This document shows positions 9,534-17,369 of a stretch of DNA of 51,618 nucleotides, piece by piece. Positions within the stretch are counted from its first letter, which is position 1. Each line of letters starts with the position of its first letter. This DNA comes from Mycobacterium colombiense (GTDB lineage: Bacteria; Actinomycetota; Actinomycetes; Mycobacteriales; Mycobacteriaceae). The stretch lies in the NCBI RefSeq assembly GCF_001672755.1, contig NZ_LZKI01000026.1, positions 1-51,618 on the forward strand, written 5' to 3'. Below the pieces are notes generated by a model. The model worked only from the letters and a program-made list of their open reading frames with translations. It did no database searches and had not been told where the DNA came from. The translations under genes were made by a program, and so were the position numbers.

Positions 9534-9554
9534 GATCTAGTACATTCCTTCTAT

Positions 9555-10385
9555 ATGGAACGATTACCCTATATCGATGAGCATGCCATAACCATCGACG
9601 CCAACCGCGAAGACACGTGGTCGGCGCTGCTGCGGGTGCTGTGCCGCGACCCGCGCGACCCGTCGACCGTGCCCTTCGGCTTCGTCCTGGACGAGGCCCG
9701 ACCACCGTCGCGATTTGCGCTCAAGGGACGCCACTGGTTCGCCGGCTACCGATGGGTCTTCGAGCTGGACGCGCTCGACGGCTCCCCCCACACCCGGCTG
9801 CGGGCGGCCACCTGGGCGGACTTCCCCGGCATCCGCGGCAAGGCCTACCGTGCGCTGGTGATCGGCACCGGCGCGCACCGCATCGTCGTGCGGCAAACCC
9901 TGAAACGTGTTGCGGCAGCGGTGCTTGACGCGCGCGCCCAGACCGGCGAAACCGCGGCCGATTACGTGGACGTCTTCGAAGTGCCGATCCCCGCCGGCGA
10001 CGCGCGCACGGCCGAACAATCTTTTCGCGACGGCCTCGGCGACAGGGCGGGCGCGGGCGGAAGGCTCGTGTTGTGGGTCCACCGCAACGTGCTGCGGTTG
10101 CGCCTGGGCCCGGCCCGCTCCGCCGGTCACCTGATCGGTTGGTCGATCGTCCGGTCGGATCCCGACGAACTGGTGTTGGCGACGCGCGGGCCGCTGATGC
10201 GCGGGGAGCTGACGCTGCGCCGCCAGGACGGCAGGCGGGCGGTGCTCACCACCCGCCTGCACTATCGCCGCCGCATCGCCGCAACGGCGGTCTGGGCGCT
10301 GATCGGTCCGTTGCATCGGGTCGTGGCGCCACGGCTGATGCGGCGCAGCGCCCGCCGGGGTCGCACCGCGGCGGCGCGAGCCTGA
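9555..10385 (+). CDS. SRPBCC-DUF2867 two-domain protein
   Basis: The ATG at 9555 gives MERLPYIDEHAITID and 276 residues. Residues about 8-125 resemble an SRPBCC (START-like) domain (ITIDANREDTWSALL...). Residues about 130-265 look like DUF2867 (ADYVDVFEVPIPAGDARTAE, later LGPARSAGHLIGW and VWALIGPLHRVVAPRLM). Such domains bind hydrophobic small molecules; no catalytic residues are known. There is no Shine-Dalgarno sequence, and the 21-bp spacer to the divergent TetR gene suggests a leaderless or very short-leader mRNA. A weak inverted repeat TTCC-N8-GGAA (9545-9560) overlaps the start codon and could be the operator. Confidence 0.75.
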   Translation: MERLPYIDEHAITIDANREDTWSALLRVLCRDPRDPSTVPFGFVLDEARPPSRFALKGRHWFAGYRWVFELDALDGSPHTRLRAATWADFPGIRGKAYRALVIGTGAHRIVVRQTLKRVAAAVLDARAQTGETAADYVDVFEVPIPAGDARTAEQSFRDGLGDRAGAGGRLVLWVHRNVLRLRLGPARSAGHLIGWSIVRSDPDELVLATRGPLMRGELTLRRQDGRRAVLTTRLHYRRRIAATAVWALIGPLHRVVAPRLMRRSARRGRTAAARA

Positions 10386-10386
10386 T

Positions 10387-10419
10387 TTGCAGTTAACTGC
10401 AATCTTGCCTACAACTGCA
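10387..10419. promoter_or_regulatory. Perfect palindrome operator upstream of lux-like operon
   Basis: TTGCAGTTAACTGCAA at 10387-10402 is a perfect 16-bp palindrome. A further half-site AACTGCA follows at 10413-10419. It lies 70 bp before the start of the LuxE-like gene. The last gene of that operon encodes a TetR protein, the obvious candidate binder. Binding is inferred. Confidence 0.6.
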
Positions 10420-10471
10420 TATAGTGGCTATGGTGGCCATTCAGGGGCGGCAACGAATCGAGGGATCCCTG

Positions 10472-11908
10472 ATGACGGCCACGGAAAAGACGGCACTTGC
10501 CGTGCACGAGTTCATGAACGATCCGATCGGCTTCTTCGGCCAGTCCTACACGCAGATGCACAGCATCGGCCGCCCCGAGCTGGAAGAGCTGCAGCGCCAG
10601 GCCATGCGCATCCGCTTCGCCGAGCACTATCAAAGCATCGAGATCCTGCGCAAGCTCGCCGACCGACTGGGCATCAGCGCGCTCGATCAATTCAATGACG
10701 TCGTGCCGCTGCTGTTCTCGCATACCGCCTTCAAGTCCTACCCGGCGGCGCTGATCGACAAGAAGCGCTTCGACCTGATGACCAAGTGGCTGGACAAGCT
10801 CACCAGCTACGACCTGGCCGGCGTGGACACCACCGGCTGCACCGGGATCGACGACTGGATAGATCGTCTCGACGCACAGAGCCCGCTGGAGGTCATCACC
10901 TCCAGCGGGACCACCGGCACCATCTCGATCCTGCCCAAGGACAAGCGCGGCGCCGAAGAAGGCATGACGCTGTGGAAGATCTGCCTATTTCAGGCTTTTG
11001 GTCGCGAACCGACCGAGGCGGAGCTTAACCCGTCGGTCGACGTGGTGTGGCCCAACTTCGCCAGCGGCAAGCTCGGCCATCTGCGCATCGCCGACATGAT
11101 CAAGCGGGGTTTCACCGGCGGCGACGAGACCAGATTTCACGCGCTGTATCCCTTTGCGGTGGACACGGATCTGATGTTCCTGGCCTCCAAGATGCGTGCG
11201 GCGGCGTCGCGTGGCGAACTCGATCGGCTCGAGATCGATCCGACGCTCGCCGACCGCAAGGACGAGTTCATCGCGATGCAGGCGCGCCAGGCCGAGGACA
11301 TGGATGCGTTCTTCACCCGGATCACCGACCAGCTGCGCGGCAAGCGGGTGTTCATGCTGGGCACCTACCACCTGATGTACGACATCGCCAAGGCCGGACT
11401 GGACCGCGGCGTGCGCAACGTCTTCTCTCCCGACTCGGCGATTCTCACCGGCGGCGGCATGAAAGGCGTTGCGCTGCCGGATGATTTCATGGAGGTCATC
11501 AAAGATTTCCTTGGGGTCGACCGCATTCAGGTCGGCTACGGCTTCTCCGAATCGAGCACCTTTCACTGGGGATGCAGCCAGGGCCGCTATCACGTGGCGC
11601 CGTGGGTCATCCCATTCGTGCTGGATCCCGACACCAGCGAGCCGCTGCCCAGGACCGGGGTTCAGACCGGCCGCGCCGCCGTGTACGACATCCTGCTGCG
11701 CGCCCACTGGGGTGGCGTCATCTCCGGCGACGAGGTCACGATCGACTGGGATCTGCACTGTCCGTGCGGGCAGGCCAGCGTCGCGTTCGAGAACGACATC
11801 ATCCGCTACAGCGAGAAGCAGGGCGTTGAGGACGACCGGATCACCTGCGCCGCAACGCAAGAGGTGCACGACGAGGCGGTCAACTTCATGAAGGGCGTGG
11901 AGCTGTGA
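10472..11908 (+). CDS. LuxE-like acyl-protein synthetase
   Basis: Start is ATG 10472 (MTATEKTALAVHEFM), preceded by GAGGG at 10460-10464. The 478-residue protein belongs to the LuxE/acyl-protein synthetase branch of the ANL adenylating superfamily. SSGTTG at residues 144-149 is the nucleotide-binding loop, with later GGGMKG, YGFSESS and a C-terminal CPCG. In bacterial bioluminescence, LuxE activates a fatty acid as acyl-AMP, holds it on a cysteine and passes it to the reductase LuxC. The next gene is LuxC-like and overlaps by four bases (GTGA), so the two probably form a fatty-acid reductase that releases an aldehyde. No luxD is present. Confidence 0.8.
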   Translation: MTATEKTALAVHEFMNDPIGFFGQSYTQMHSIGRPELEELQRQAMRIRFAEHYQSIEILRKLADRLGISALDQFNDVVPLLFSHTAFKSYPAALIDKKRFDLMTKWLDKLTSYDLAGVDTTGCTGIDDWIDRLDAQSPLEVITSSGTTGTISILPKDKRGAEEGMTLWKICLFQAFGREPTEAELNPSVDVVWPNFASGKLGHLRIADMIKRGFTGGDETRFHALYPFAVDTDLMFLASKMRAAASRGELDRLEIDPTLADRKDEFIAMQARQAEDMDAFFTRITDQLRGKRVFMLGTYHLMYDIAKAGLDRGVRNVFSPDSAILTGGGMKGVALPDDFMEVIKDFLGVDRIQVGYGFSESSTFHWGCSQGRYHVAPWVIPFVLDPDTSEPLPRTGVQTGRAAVYDILLRAHWGGVISGDEVTIDWDLHCPCGQASVAFENDIIRYSEKQGVEDDRITCAATQEVHDEAVNFMKGVEL

Positions 11909-13362
11909 TCGCCTATACCGTCCCGCTGTTCTTGCGCGGCCGGGTCATCACCGACGATCTGGTGCCATTCGAGACCCGCATCGGCGCCTCGCAATTCCAG
12001 GCGCCGGACATGAGCAAGCACGTCGAGCGCCTGCCGCTGAAGAGCCCCGGCCAGATGAGCGACCTCTACGAGCTGAGCTTCGACGAGATCCTCGACGTCC
12101 TCGCCGCCCTCGGCGACGCGCTGAACTTCGAAACGAACACCCACCTGCAGGAGGCCTATGAGGCCTCGCTGGTTGCCAACGTGTTGCCGGCGGAGATGCT
12201 CAAGAACAGCTATCGCGTTCTGCCGCCGCTGTTTTCCCGCGCCAATGTCACCGAGATCGCCGACACCCAGGTCGGGCTCGATTACCTGAACGGTTGGGTG
12301 CCGCACACGCTGAGCGACGGCCGCGAATTGCGAGTGCGTGCGTTCGGGTCGCGCGTGCTGCACATCCCGGCGGGCAACGGCGGACTGGTCTCGGCGGTGA
12401 CCATCCTGCGTTCGGTGATTACCCGCTCCGACGTCATCATCAAGGCGCCGTCCAACGATCCCCTGACCGCGATCGCCATCGCCCGCACCCTGGCCGACGT
12501 CGCACCGGACCACCCGATCACCAGGCATCTGGCCGTCGGCTACTGGAAGGGCGGCGATCTGGCCGTCGAGGAAACGCTTTACCAGCCCCACCACATCGAA
12601 AAGATCGTGGCCTGGGGCGGATTGGCGTCGGTCAGGCACGTGACCCGCTACATTCAGCCCGGCCTGGAGCTGATCGCACTGGACCCCAAACGCAGCTCGA
12701 CCATCATCGGTGCCGAGGCATTCACCGACGACGAGACCCTGCGCGAGGTCGCCCGCCGCGCGGCGATCGACATCGGCGTGGCCAACCAGGAAGGCTGTGC
12801 CAACGCCCGGGTCATTTACGTGCTCACCGGAACCGACGGCGCGGGCCTGGCCAACGCCAACCGGCTCGGCGAACTGATCTACCGCGAACTTGTCCGCCTG
12901 CCCGCGGTCGTCAGCACCGCGCCGCGCTACCCCGACCGTGAACTGCTCGACCATGTCGAGGCCTCGCGAATGGCTGAGGATTTCTATCGCGTGGTCGGCG
13001 GCGAGCAACGCGAGGGTGCCATCGTCGTCTCTCAAATCGACGAACCGGTCGATTATTCGCCGATGTTGTCGGGGCGTGTCGCCAACATCGTCCCGGTGGA
13101 TAGCATCGACAAAGTGACCGCCGCCGTGACTGCCTACACGCAGACCATCGGCATCTATCCCGAATCGCTCAAGCGCCGGCTGCGCGACACCCTGCCGTTG
13201 TTCGGCGCGCAGCGACTGACCAGCCTGGGATATGCCTGCAGCGTGGCACTCGCGATGCCGCAGGACGCCATCGAGCCGATCCGGCGGATGTGCAAATGGA
13301 TCGTCGACGAGGAATGCGATCCTAGCGTCGTCGTCCCGCTGTGGCAGGCCGCACCGGCATGA
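11905..13362 (+). CDS. LuxC-like acyl-CoA/acyl-enzyme reductase
   Basis: This 485-residue protein of the LuxC family (acyl-CoA reductase, aldehyde-dehydrogenase fold) starts at GTG 11905 inside the stop of the LuxE-like gene. The nucleotide-binding region is around residues 150-185 (HIPAGNGGLVSAVTILRS, IIKAPSNDP). The candidate acyl-accepting cysteine is Cys298 in NQEGCANARVIYV, matching the position of the LuxC catalytic cysteine. By family knowledge it reduces an activated acyl group with NADPH to the aldehyde. It overlaps the following SDR gene by four bases. Confidence 0.82.
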   Translation: MIAYTVPLFLRGRVITDDLVPFETRIGASQFQAPDMSKHVERLPLKSPGQMSDLYELSFDEILDVLAALGDALNFETNTHLQEAYEASLVANVLPAEMLKNSYRVLPPLFSRANVTEIADTQVGLDYLNGWVPHTLSDGRELRVRAFGSRVLHIPAGNGGLVSAVTILRSVITRSDVIIKAPSNDPLTAIAIARTLADVAPDHPITRHLAVGYWKGGDLAVEETLYQPHHIEKIVAWGGLASVRHVTRYIQPGLELIALDPKRSSTIIGAEAFTDDETLREVARRAAIDIGVANQEGCANARVIYVLTGTDGAGLANANRLGELIYRELVRLPAVVSTAPRYPDRELLDHVEASRMAEDFYRVVGGEQREGAIVVSQIDEPVDYSPMLSGRVANIVPVDSIDKVTAAVTAYTQTIGIYPESLKRRLRDTLPLFGAQRLTSLGYACSVALAMPQDAIEPIRRMCKWIVDEECDPSVVVPLWQAAPA

Positions 13363-14279
13363 CCGACCGCCCCACCGCACTTCGGGTCATCGACGGAATC
13401 GACATGTCCGGCAAGACATGTGTCGTCACCGGCGCGTCGTCGGGGTTGGGCCGCGAGTCGGCCCGGGCGCTCGCCGCCGCGGGGGCGCACGTCATCCTGG
13501 CCGCCCGCAATCGCGACGCGCTCGCGGAGACGGCCCAGTGGATCGCGGCCGAGATACCCGGCGCCCACACCTCGACGGTGCAGCTCGACCTCACCGCGCT
13601 GTCCAGCGTTCGCGCGGCGGCGAGCGCGATCGCTGACATCACGCCGGTGGTGCACGTGTTGATGAACAACGCAGGCGTCATGTTCACCCCGTTCGGCCGC
13701 ACCCGGGACGGCTTCGAACTGCAAATAGGGACAAACCATTTCGGGCACTTCGAACTCACCCGGTTGCTCGTCCCCCACCTCGCCGCCGCCGGCGGAGCGC
13801 GGGTGGTGATCCTGTCCTCGGGCGGCCATGTGATGGGTGACGTCGACTTCGACGATCCCAACTGGGAGCGCCGCGACTACGACAAGTTCGTCGCCTACGG
13901 CGCCGCCAAGACCGCCAACGTCCTGCACGCGGTGGAGGCCGACCGGCGCCTGGGTGAATTCGGGATCCGCTGCTACGCGGTGCATCCCGGCACGGTGGCC
14001 ACCTCGCTCGCGCGCTACATGTCCCGCGAGGACTTCTCCCAGCTGCGTAAGTTCGCCGTCGAAAACAGCCCCGAGCCCTCCGACGGCTTGCTCGACTTCG
14101 TCATGCCCGAACAGGGCGCGGCCACCCAGGTGTGGGCCGCCGTCAGCCCCGACCTGTCCGGCCGCGGCGGCCTCTACCTGGAAGACTGCGCGGTCAGCGC
14201 GGCGGCACCGCACGCCCGCGACGAGCGGCGCGCCGGCGAATTGTGGGACCTCTCCGAGAAGCTCTGTGGCACACCATGA
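13359..14279 (+). CDS. Short-chain dehydrogenase/reductase in lux-like operon
   Basis: A 306-residue SDR starting at ATG 13359, inside the LuxC stop (ATGA). It shows TGASSGLG near residue 24, MNNAGVMF near 104 and the catalytic YGAAK, and is of the same retinol-dehydrogenase-like group as the gene at 1754. In this context it could reduce the aldehyde from the LuxC/LuxE pair to an alcohol, or oxidise a related alcohol; the direction cannot be read from sequence. It overlaps the TetR gene that ends the operon by four bases. Confidence 0.85.
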   Translation: MTDRPTALRVIDGIDMSGKTCVVTGASSGLGRESARALAAAGAHVILAARNRDALAETAQWIAAEIPGAHTSTVQLDLTALSSVRAAASAIADITPVVHVLMNNAGVMFTPFGRTRDGFELQIGTNHFGHFELTRLLVPHLAAAGGARVVILSSGGHVMGDVDFDDPNWERRDYDKFVAYGAAKTANVLHAVEADRRLGEFGIRCYAVHPGTVATSLARYMSREDFSQLRKFAVENSPEPSDGLLDFVMPEQGAATQVWAAVSPDLSGRGGLYLEDCAVSAAAPHARDERRAGELWDLSEKLCGTP

Positions 14280-14860
14280 GTAGGATAGAGCGGCGCAAAC
14301 GCGAGGTGCGCGAGCGGATCCTCACGGCCGCCTTCGACCTGTTCTTGGATCACGGCGTCGGGACCACCACCATCGAGGAGATCTGCGAACGCGCCGACGT
14401 GGCGAACCGAACGTTCTTCAATCATTTCGCCACCCGGCAGGACATGATCCGCGCCCTGGCCGAGCAGCGGCTGGTCAACCTGCACGACGTGGTGTTCGAT
14501 CGTGCCGACGAGGCGATCCCGGCGCGGCTTGTCGGCGTGTTCGACGACATCGCCGCGACGCTGGCCGGATCGGGCGACACCTACCGCGAGATGATCGGGG
14601 AGATGCTGGCCACCAGCGGCTACGGCATCCAGCGCGGATCCAATCTGCACAACACGTTTGTCGAGCTGGTCAAGGAGGGGGTGGCGCGCGGCGAGGTGAG
14701 TGCGCGCCACGACGCACAAACCTTGGCGGACATCATGGTTGGCGCCCTGTCCGGGGGCATCCTCAACTGGACTCTGGACCGGACCTATTCGCTGGACAGC
14801 AACCTGCACAACCTCGGTGCCGCATTGGCCGAGTTACTGACAGCGGACGCCGGTTCATAG
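14276..14860 (+). CDS. TetR-family regulator ending the lux-like operon
   Basis: The 194-residue protein begins MSRIERRKREVRERILTAAF, with the helix-turn-helix TTTIEEICERADVANRTFFN at about residues 28-47. The C-terminal half is of the AcrR type with no known ligand. It is the fourth gene of a tightly overlapping operon and probably represses it from the palindrome at 10387-10402. Its stop codon overlaps the end of the convergent crotonase gene by six bases. Confidence 0.88.
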   Translation: MSRIERRKREVRERILTAAFDLFLDHGVGTTTIEEICERADVANRTFFNHFATRQDMIRALAEQRLVNLHDVVFDRADEAIPARLVGVFDDIAATLAGSGDTYREMIGEMLATSGYGIQRGSNLHNTFVELVKEGVARGEVSARHDAQTLADIMVGALSGGILNWTLDRTYSLDSNLHNLGAALAELLTADAGS

Positions 14861-15682
14861 CTCGGGAAGCGGCGTCCAGTCGCGGGACAGCTGTGCGGTG
14901 AAGCGCGGCGCACGACGATCGAGGAAGGCGGCGACGCCCTCGGCGGCGTCGGTGCCGCCCATCACCCGTTCGTGCAGCAGGGTTTCCAGCGCCGCGACCT
15001 GTCGCGGCGTGTAGCGATTGATCGCGCTGTCCCACAGCAGGCGCTTGCACAGCGCCGCCGACATCGGCGCCACGTTGACGGCGATGTCGCGGGCGATGGT
15101 CAGCGCATGGTCGAGCACCCGCTCGGCGGGCAACGCGCGGCTGGCGACACCGAGCGCGGCCGCCTCGACACCGTCGAACGTGCGCCCGGTGAGCAGGATG
15201 TCGGCGGCGACCCCCAGGGTGGTCAACTGGGTCAGCGTCCAGTGCGCCATGCAGTCGGGCAGCACACCCCGGCGCACCTGCACCACACCGTATTTCGCGT
15301 CCTCAGCGACGATGCGGATGTCGGCCTGCAGCGCGATGGTCAGCCCGATGCCGACGGCGTGGCCGTTGACCGCGGCGATCACCGGTTTGCGCAACTCGAA
15401 CGCCGCCGGGGTGATCGGCGAGGCCGAGAACGTGCCTTTGGGGCCGGGGTCCGCGGGCGCGTCGAACGGGCTTGCGTCGGCGGAGAAATCGGCCCCGGCA
15501 CAAAAGGCGCGCCCGGCGCCGGTCAGCACGATGGCCCGGACGTCGTCGTTGTCGTCGCACTCCCGGTACGCGCGGCCCAGCAGCCCGCCCATCTCGGCGG
15601 TGTAGGCGTTGAGCCGTTCGGGCCGATTGAGCGTCAGTACCGCCACGCCCGAATCGATTTCGACGGTCAGGTCGGTGCTCAT
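14855..15682 (-). CDS. Crotonase-fold (enoyl-CoA hydratase-like) protein lacking both catalytic glutamates
   Basis: The ATG at 15682 gives MSTDLTVEIDSGVAVLTLNR and 275 residues with the crotonase fold: oxyanion-hole segments RAFCAGADF (58-66) and NGHAVGIGL (106-114), and the C-terminal helix region. The two glutamates of classical enoyl-CoA hydratase align with Thr115 (GIGLTIALQAD) and Gln135 (KYGVVQVRRG). It therefore probably does not hydrate enoyl-CoA and may be an isomerase, hydrolase or other crotonase. It starts within the stop of the upstream luciferase-fold gene (ATGA), so the pair is co-translated. Confidence 0.82.
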   Translation of the reverse strand: MSTDLTVEIDSGVAVLTLNRPERLNAYTAEMGGLLGRAYRECDDNDDVRAIVLTGAGRAFCAGADFSADASPFDAPADPGPKGTFSASPITPAAFELRKPVIAAVNGHAVGIGLTIALQADIRIVAEDAKYGVVQVRRGVLPDCMAHWTLTQLTTLGVAADILLTGRTFDGVEAAALGVASRALPAERVLDHALTIARDIAVNVAPMSAALCKRLLWDSAINRYTPRQVAALETLLHERVMGGTDAAEGVAAFLDRRAPRFTAQLSRDWTPLPEL

Positions 15683-16701
15683 GGCAGGGCGGGCACCCGG
15701 TGCAGGGCGCCGATCATGTCGGCGACGTCCGCGGGGCGCGGGGTGTAGCCCGGGAAGTAACAGCACACCTCGTCGGCGTGCTCGCCGAACCGGGCGGCGA
15801 TCTGCTCAGCACACTGCTCTGGCATTCCCACGATCCCGATCCGGGCCACCATCTCGTCGGTGATCAGCCCACGCATCTCGGCGAAGCGGCCCTGCTTGGA
15901 CAGCGCGTTGAGTTCGGGCTGGACGCCGTCCCAACCCTCGACCTGCAGCACGGGCAGGTACGCAGGCGTGGAGCCGTAAAACGCGATGAGGGAGGCCACC
16001 CCGTCCATCGCGGTCGCCAGGTCGGCCTCGTCGCGGCCGACGGCCACCATGGCCTGGGCGATGATCTGAAACCCATTCAACGTACGCCCCGAGCGGCGCA
16101 GCCCCTCGTCGATGGCGGGCACCGTGCGTTCGGCGAAGTGACGGGCGCTGTTGAACGGCATCACCAACAGGCCGTCGGCAACCTCGGCGGCGGTGCGCGT
16201 CATCACCGGCCCCAGCGCACCCAGCAGCACCGGCGGTGGTCCGAACGGGTTGGGGCCGGGATTGAAGTTGGGCGCCATGATGGTGTGCGTATAGAACTCG
16301 CCGCGGAAGTCCAAGCGGGCCTTGCCTTCCCACGCGGCGAAGATCGCCTTGATCGCGCCGATGGCTTCGGCCATCCGCGGCGCGGGCCTGTCCCAGCTGC
16401 TGCCATAGCGCTTCTCGATGTGCGCCTTGATCTGCGAGCCCAGGCCGAGCCGGAACCGGCCGCCGCTTTGGAGCTGCAGATCGTAGGCGGAGTGCGCCAT
16501 GTGTAACGGGCTGCGCGGCGGCGCGATCGCCACGTTGGTCATCAGGTCCAGGCCCGTCGTTCCGGCGGCGATCAGCAGCGGGAAGAAGACGTCGTGCTGG
16601 CCCTCGAAGGTGAACAACCCGTCCGCGCCCGTCGCGGCGATCTCGGCGGCACTCGCCGCCGCCTGCACCGGTGAACCGCTGACCTGAAGCTGTACCTTCA
16701 T
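15679..16701 (-). CDS. LLM-class (luciferase-fold) flavin/F420-dependent oxidoreductase
   Basis: The 340-residue protein begins MKVQLQVSGSPVQAAASAAE and has the TIM-barrel luciferase-like pattern: TNVAIAPPRSPLHMAHSAYD near residue 55-75, RFRLGLGSQIKAHIEKRYG near 82-100, and PPPVLLGALGPVM near 165. This pattern is that of the mycobacterial F420-dependent subgroup (TIGR03617-like) rather than FMN-using LuxA/LuxB. The substrate is unknown. It is the first gene of a two-gene unit with the crotonase-fold gene, convergent to the LuxE/LuxC operon. Confidence 0.86.
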   Translation of the reverse strand: MKVQLQVSGSPVQAAASAAEIAATGADGLFTFEGQHDVFFPLLIAAGTTGLDLMTNVAIAPPRSPLHMAHSAYDLQLQSGGRFRLGLGSQIKAHIEKRYGSSWDRPAPRMAEAIGAIKAIFAAWEGKARLDFRGEFYTHTIMAPNFNPGPNPFGPPPVLLGALGPVMTRTAAEVADGLLVMPFNSARHFAERTVPAIDEGLRRSGRTLNGFQIIAQAMVAVGRDEADLATAMDGVASLIAFYGSTPAYLPVLQVEGWDGVQPELNALSKQGRFAEMRGLITDEMVARIGIVGMPEQCAEQIAARFGEHADEVCCYFPGYTPRPADVADMIGALHRVPALP

Positions 16702-16730
16702 ACACCCGTCCTATTTGCCAACCACGCCGG

Positions 16731-17369
16731 TCATTCGGAAAGCTGAAACTCCACCACTTCGGCGACCGCGTCCACGGCCTCGCGCAGCGCGATCAGTCGG
16801 TCGGCGGCCGTCGGCGCCGACAGCACCGAATAGCGATCGGCGGTGCCGATCGGGATCCGAGATGCCAACGCGAACAAGCGCTTTCCCGCCGGACCGCCCC
16901 GGTCGTCGCCCAGGATCACCTCGCGGCCGGGGAGCTTGATGTCGCGCGCCTGCGCGATCCGCTCGAACAGTGCCATGGCCCGGTCTTCGACGTCGAGCAG
17001 CTGATCGTCCGTCACCGCAGCGCCGGGCTCGTCGGGCCACGGCGTGACCCTCGCCCGGGGATACGGGTCGTCGGGTAACCACTCCGACACCCGAATACGA
17101 TCCCCGGTACGGCAATTCAGCACGTATCGGCCGGCGCCTTGGTCGACGCACTCGGTGATTCGGGACAGGACCCCGACGTCGCAACGCGCATCGCCGCCAC
17201 CGACCTCACGCCCGCGCGAGATCAGCACCACCCCGAACGGGTCGCCGGTGTCCATGCAGTGCCGCACCAGCGCGCCATAGCGTGGCTCGAAGATCCGCAA
17301 CGGCAGGTCGTGGTCGGGCAGCAGCGCCGACTCCAGCGGAAACATCGCCAGTTCAAGGGGTTCCGTCAT
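16731..17369 (-). CDS. LON substrate-binding-domain protein (Rv0434-like)
   Basis: This 212-residue protein consists of a stand-alone LON N-terminal (substrate-recognition) domain: LAMFPLESALLPDHDLPLRIFEPRY at residues 7-31 and FGVVLISRGREVGGG near 45. No ATPase or protease domain follows, so it is not itself a Lon protease. Its role is unknown; it may bind substrates or partners. It starts one base inside the stop of the upstream GCS2-type ligase (TGATG), indicating coupling. Position and length match M. tuberculosis Rv0434. Confidence 0.85.
   Translation of the reverse strand: MTEPLELAMFPLESALLPDHDLPLRIFEPRYGALVRHCMDTGDPFGVVLISRGREVGGGDARCDVGVLSRITECVDQGAGRYVLNCRTGDRIRVSEWLPDDPYPRARVTPWPDEPGAAVTDDQLLDVEDRAMALFERIAQARDIKLPGREVILGDDRGGPAGKRLFALASRIPIGTADRYSVLSAPTAADRLIALREAVDAVAEVVEFQLSE

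Noticed and set aside
9021..9554. Upstream extension of the SRPBCC ORF
   Set aside because: It runs through the divergent TetR gene; similarity to the family begins at MERLPYIDEH from ATG 9555.
15679..16701. Calling the LLM gene a true bioluminescent luciferase
   Set aside because: Its motifs fit the F420-dependent mycobacterial subgroup, and no second luciferase subunit is present. Light emission is not supported.
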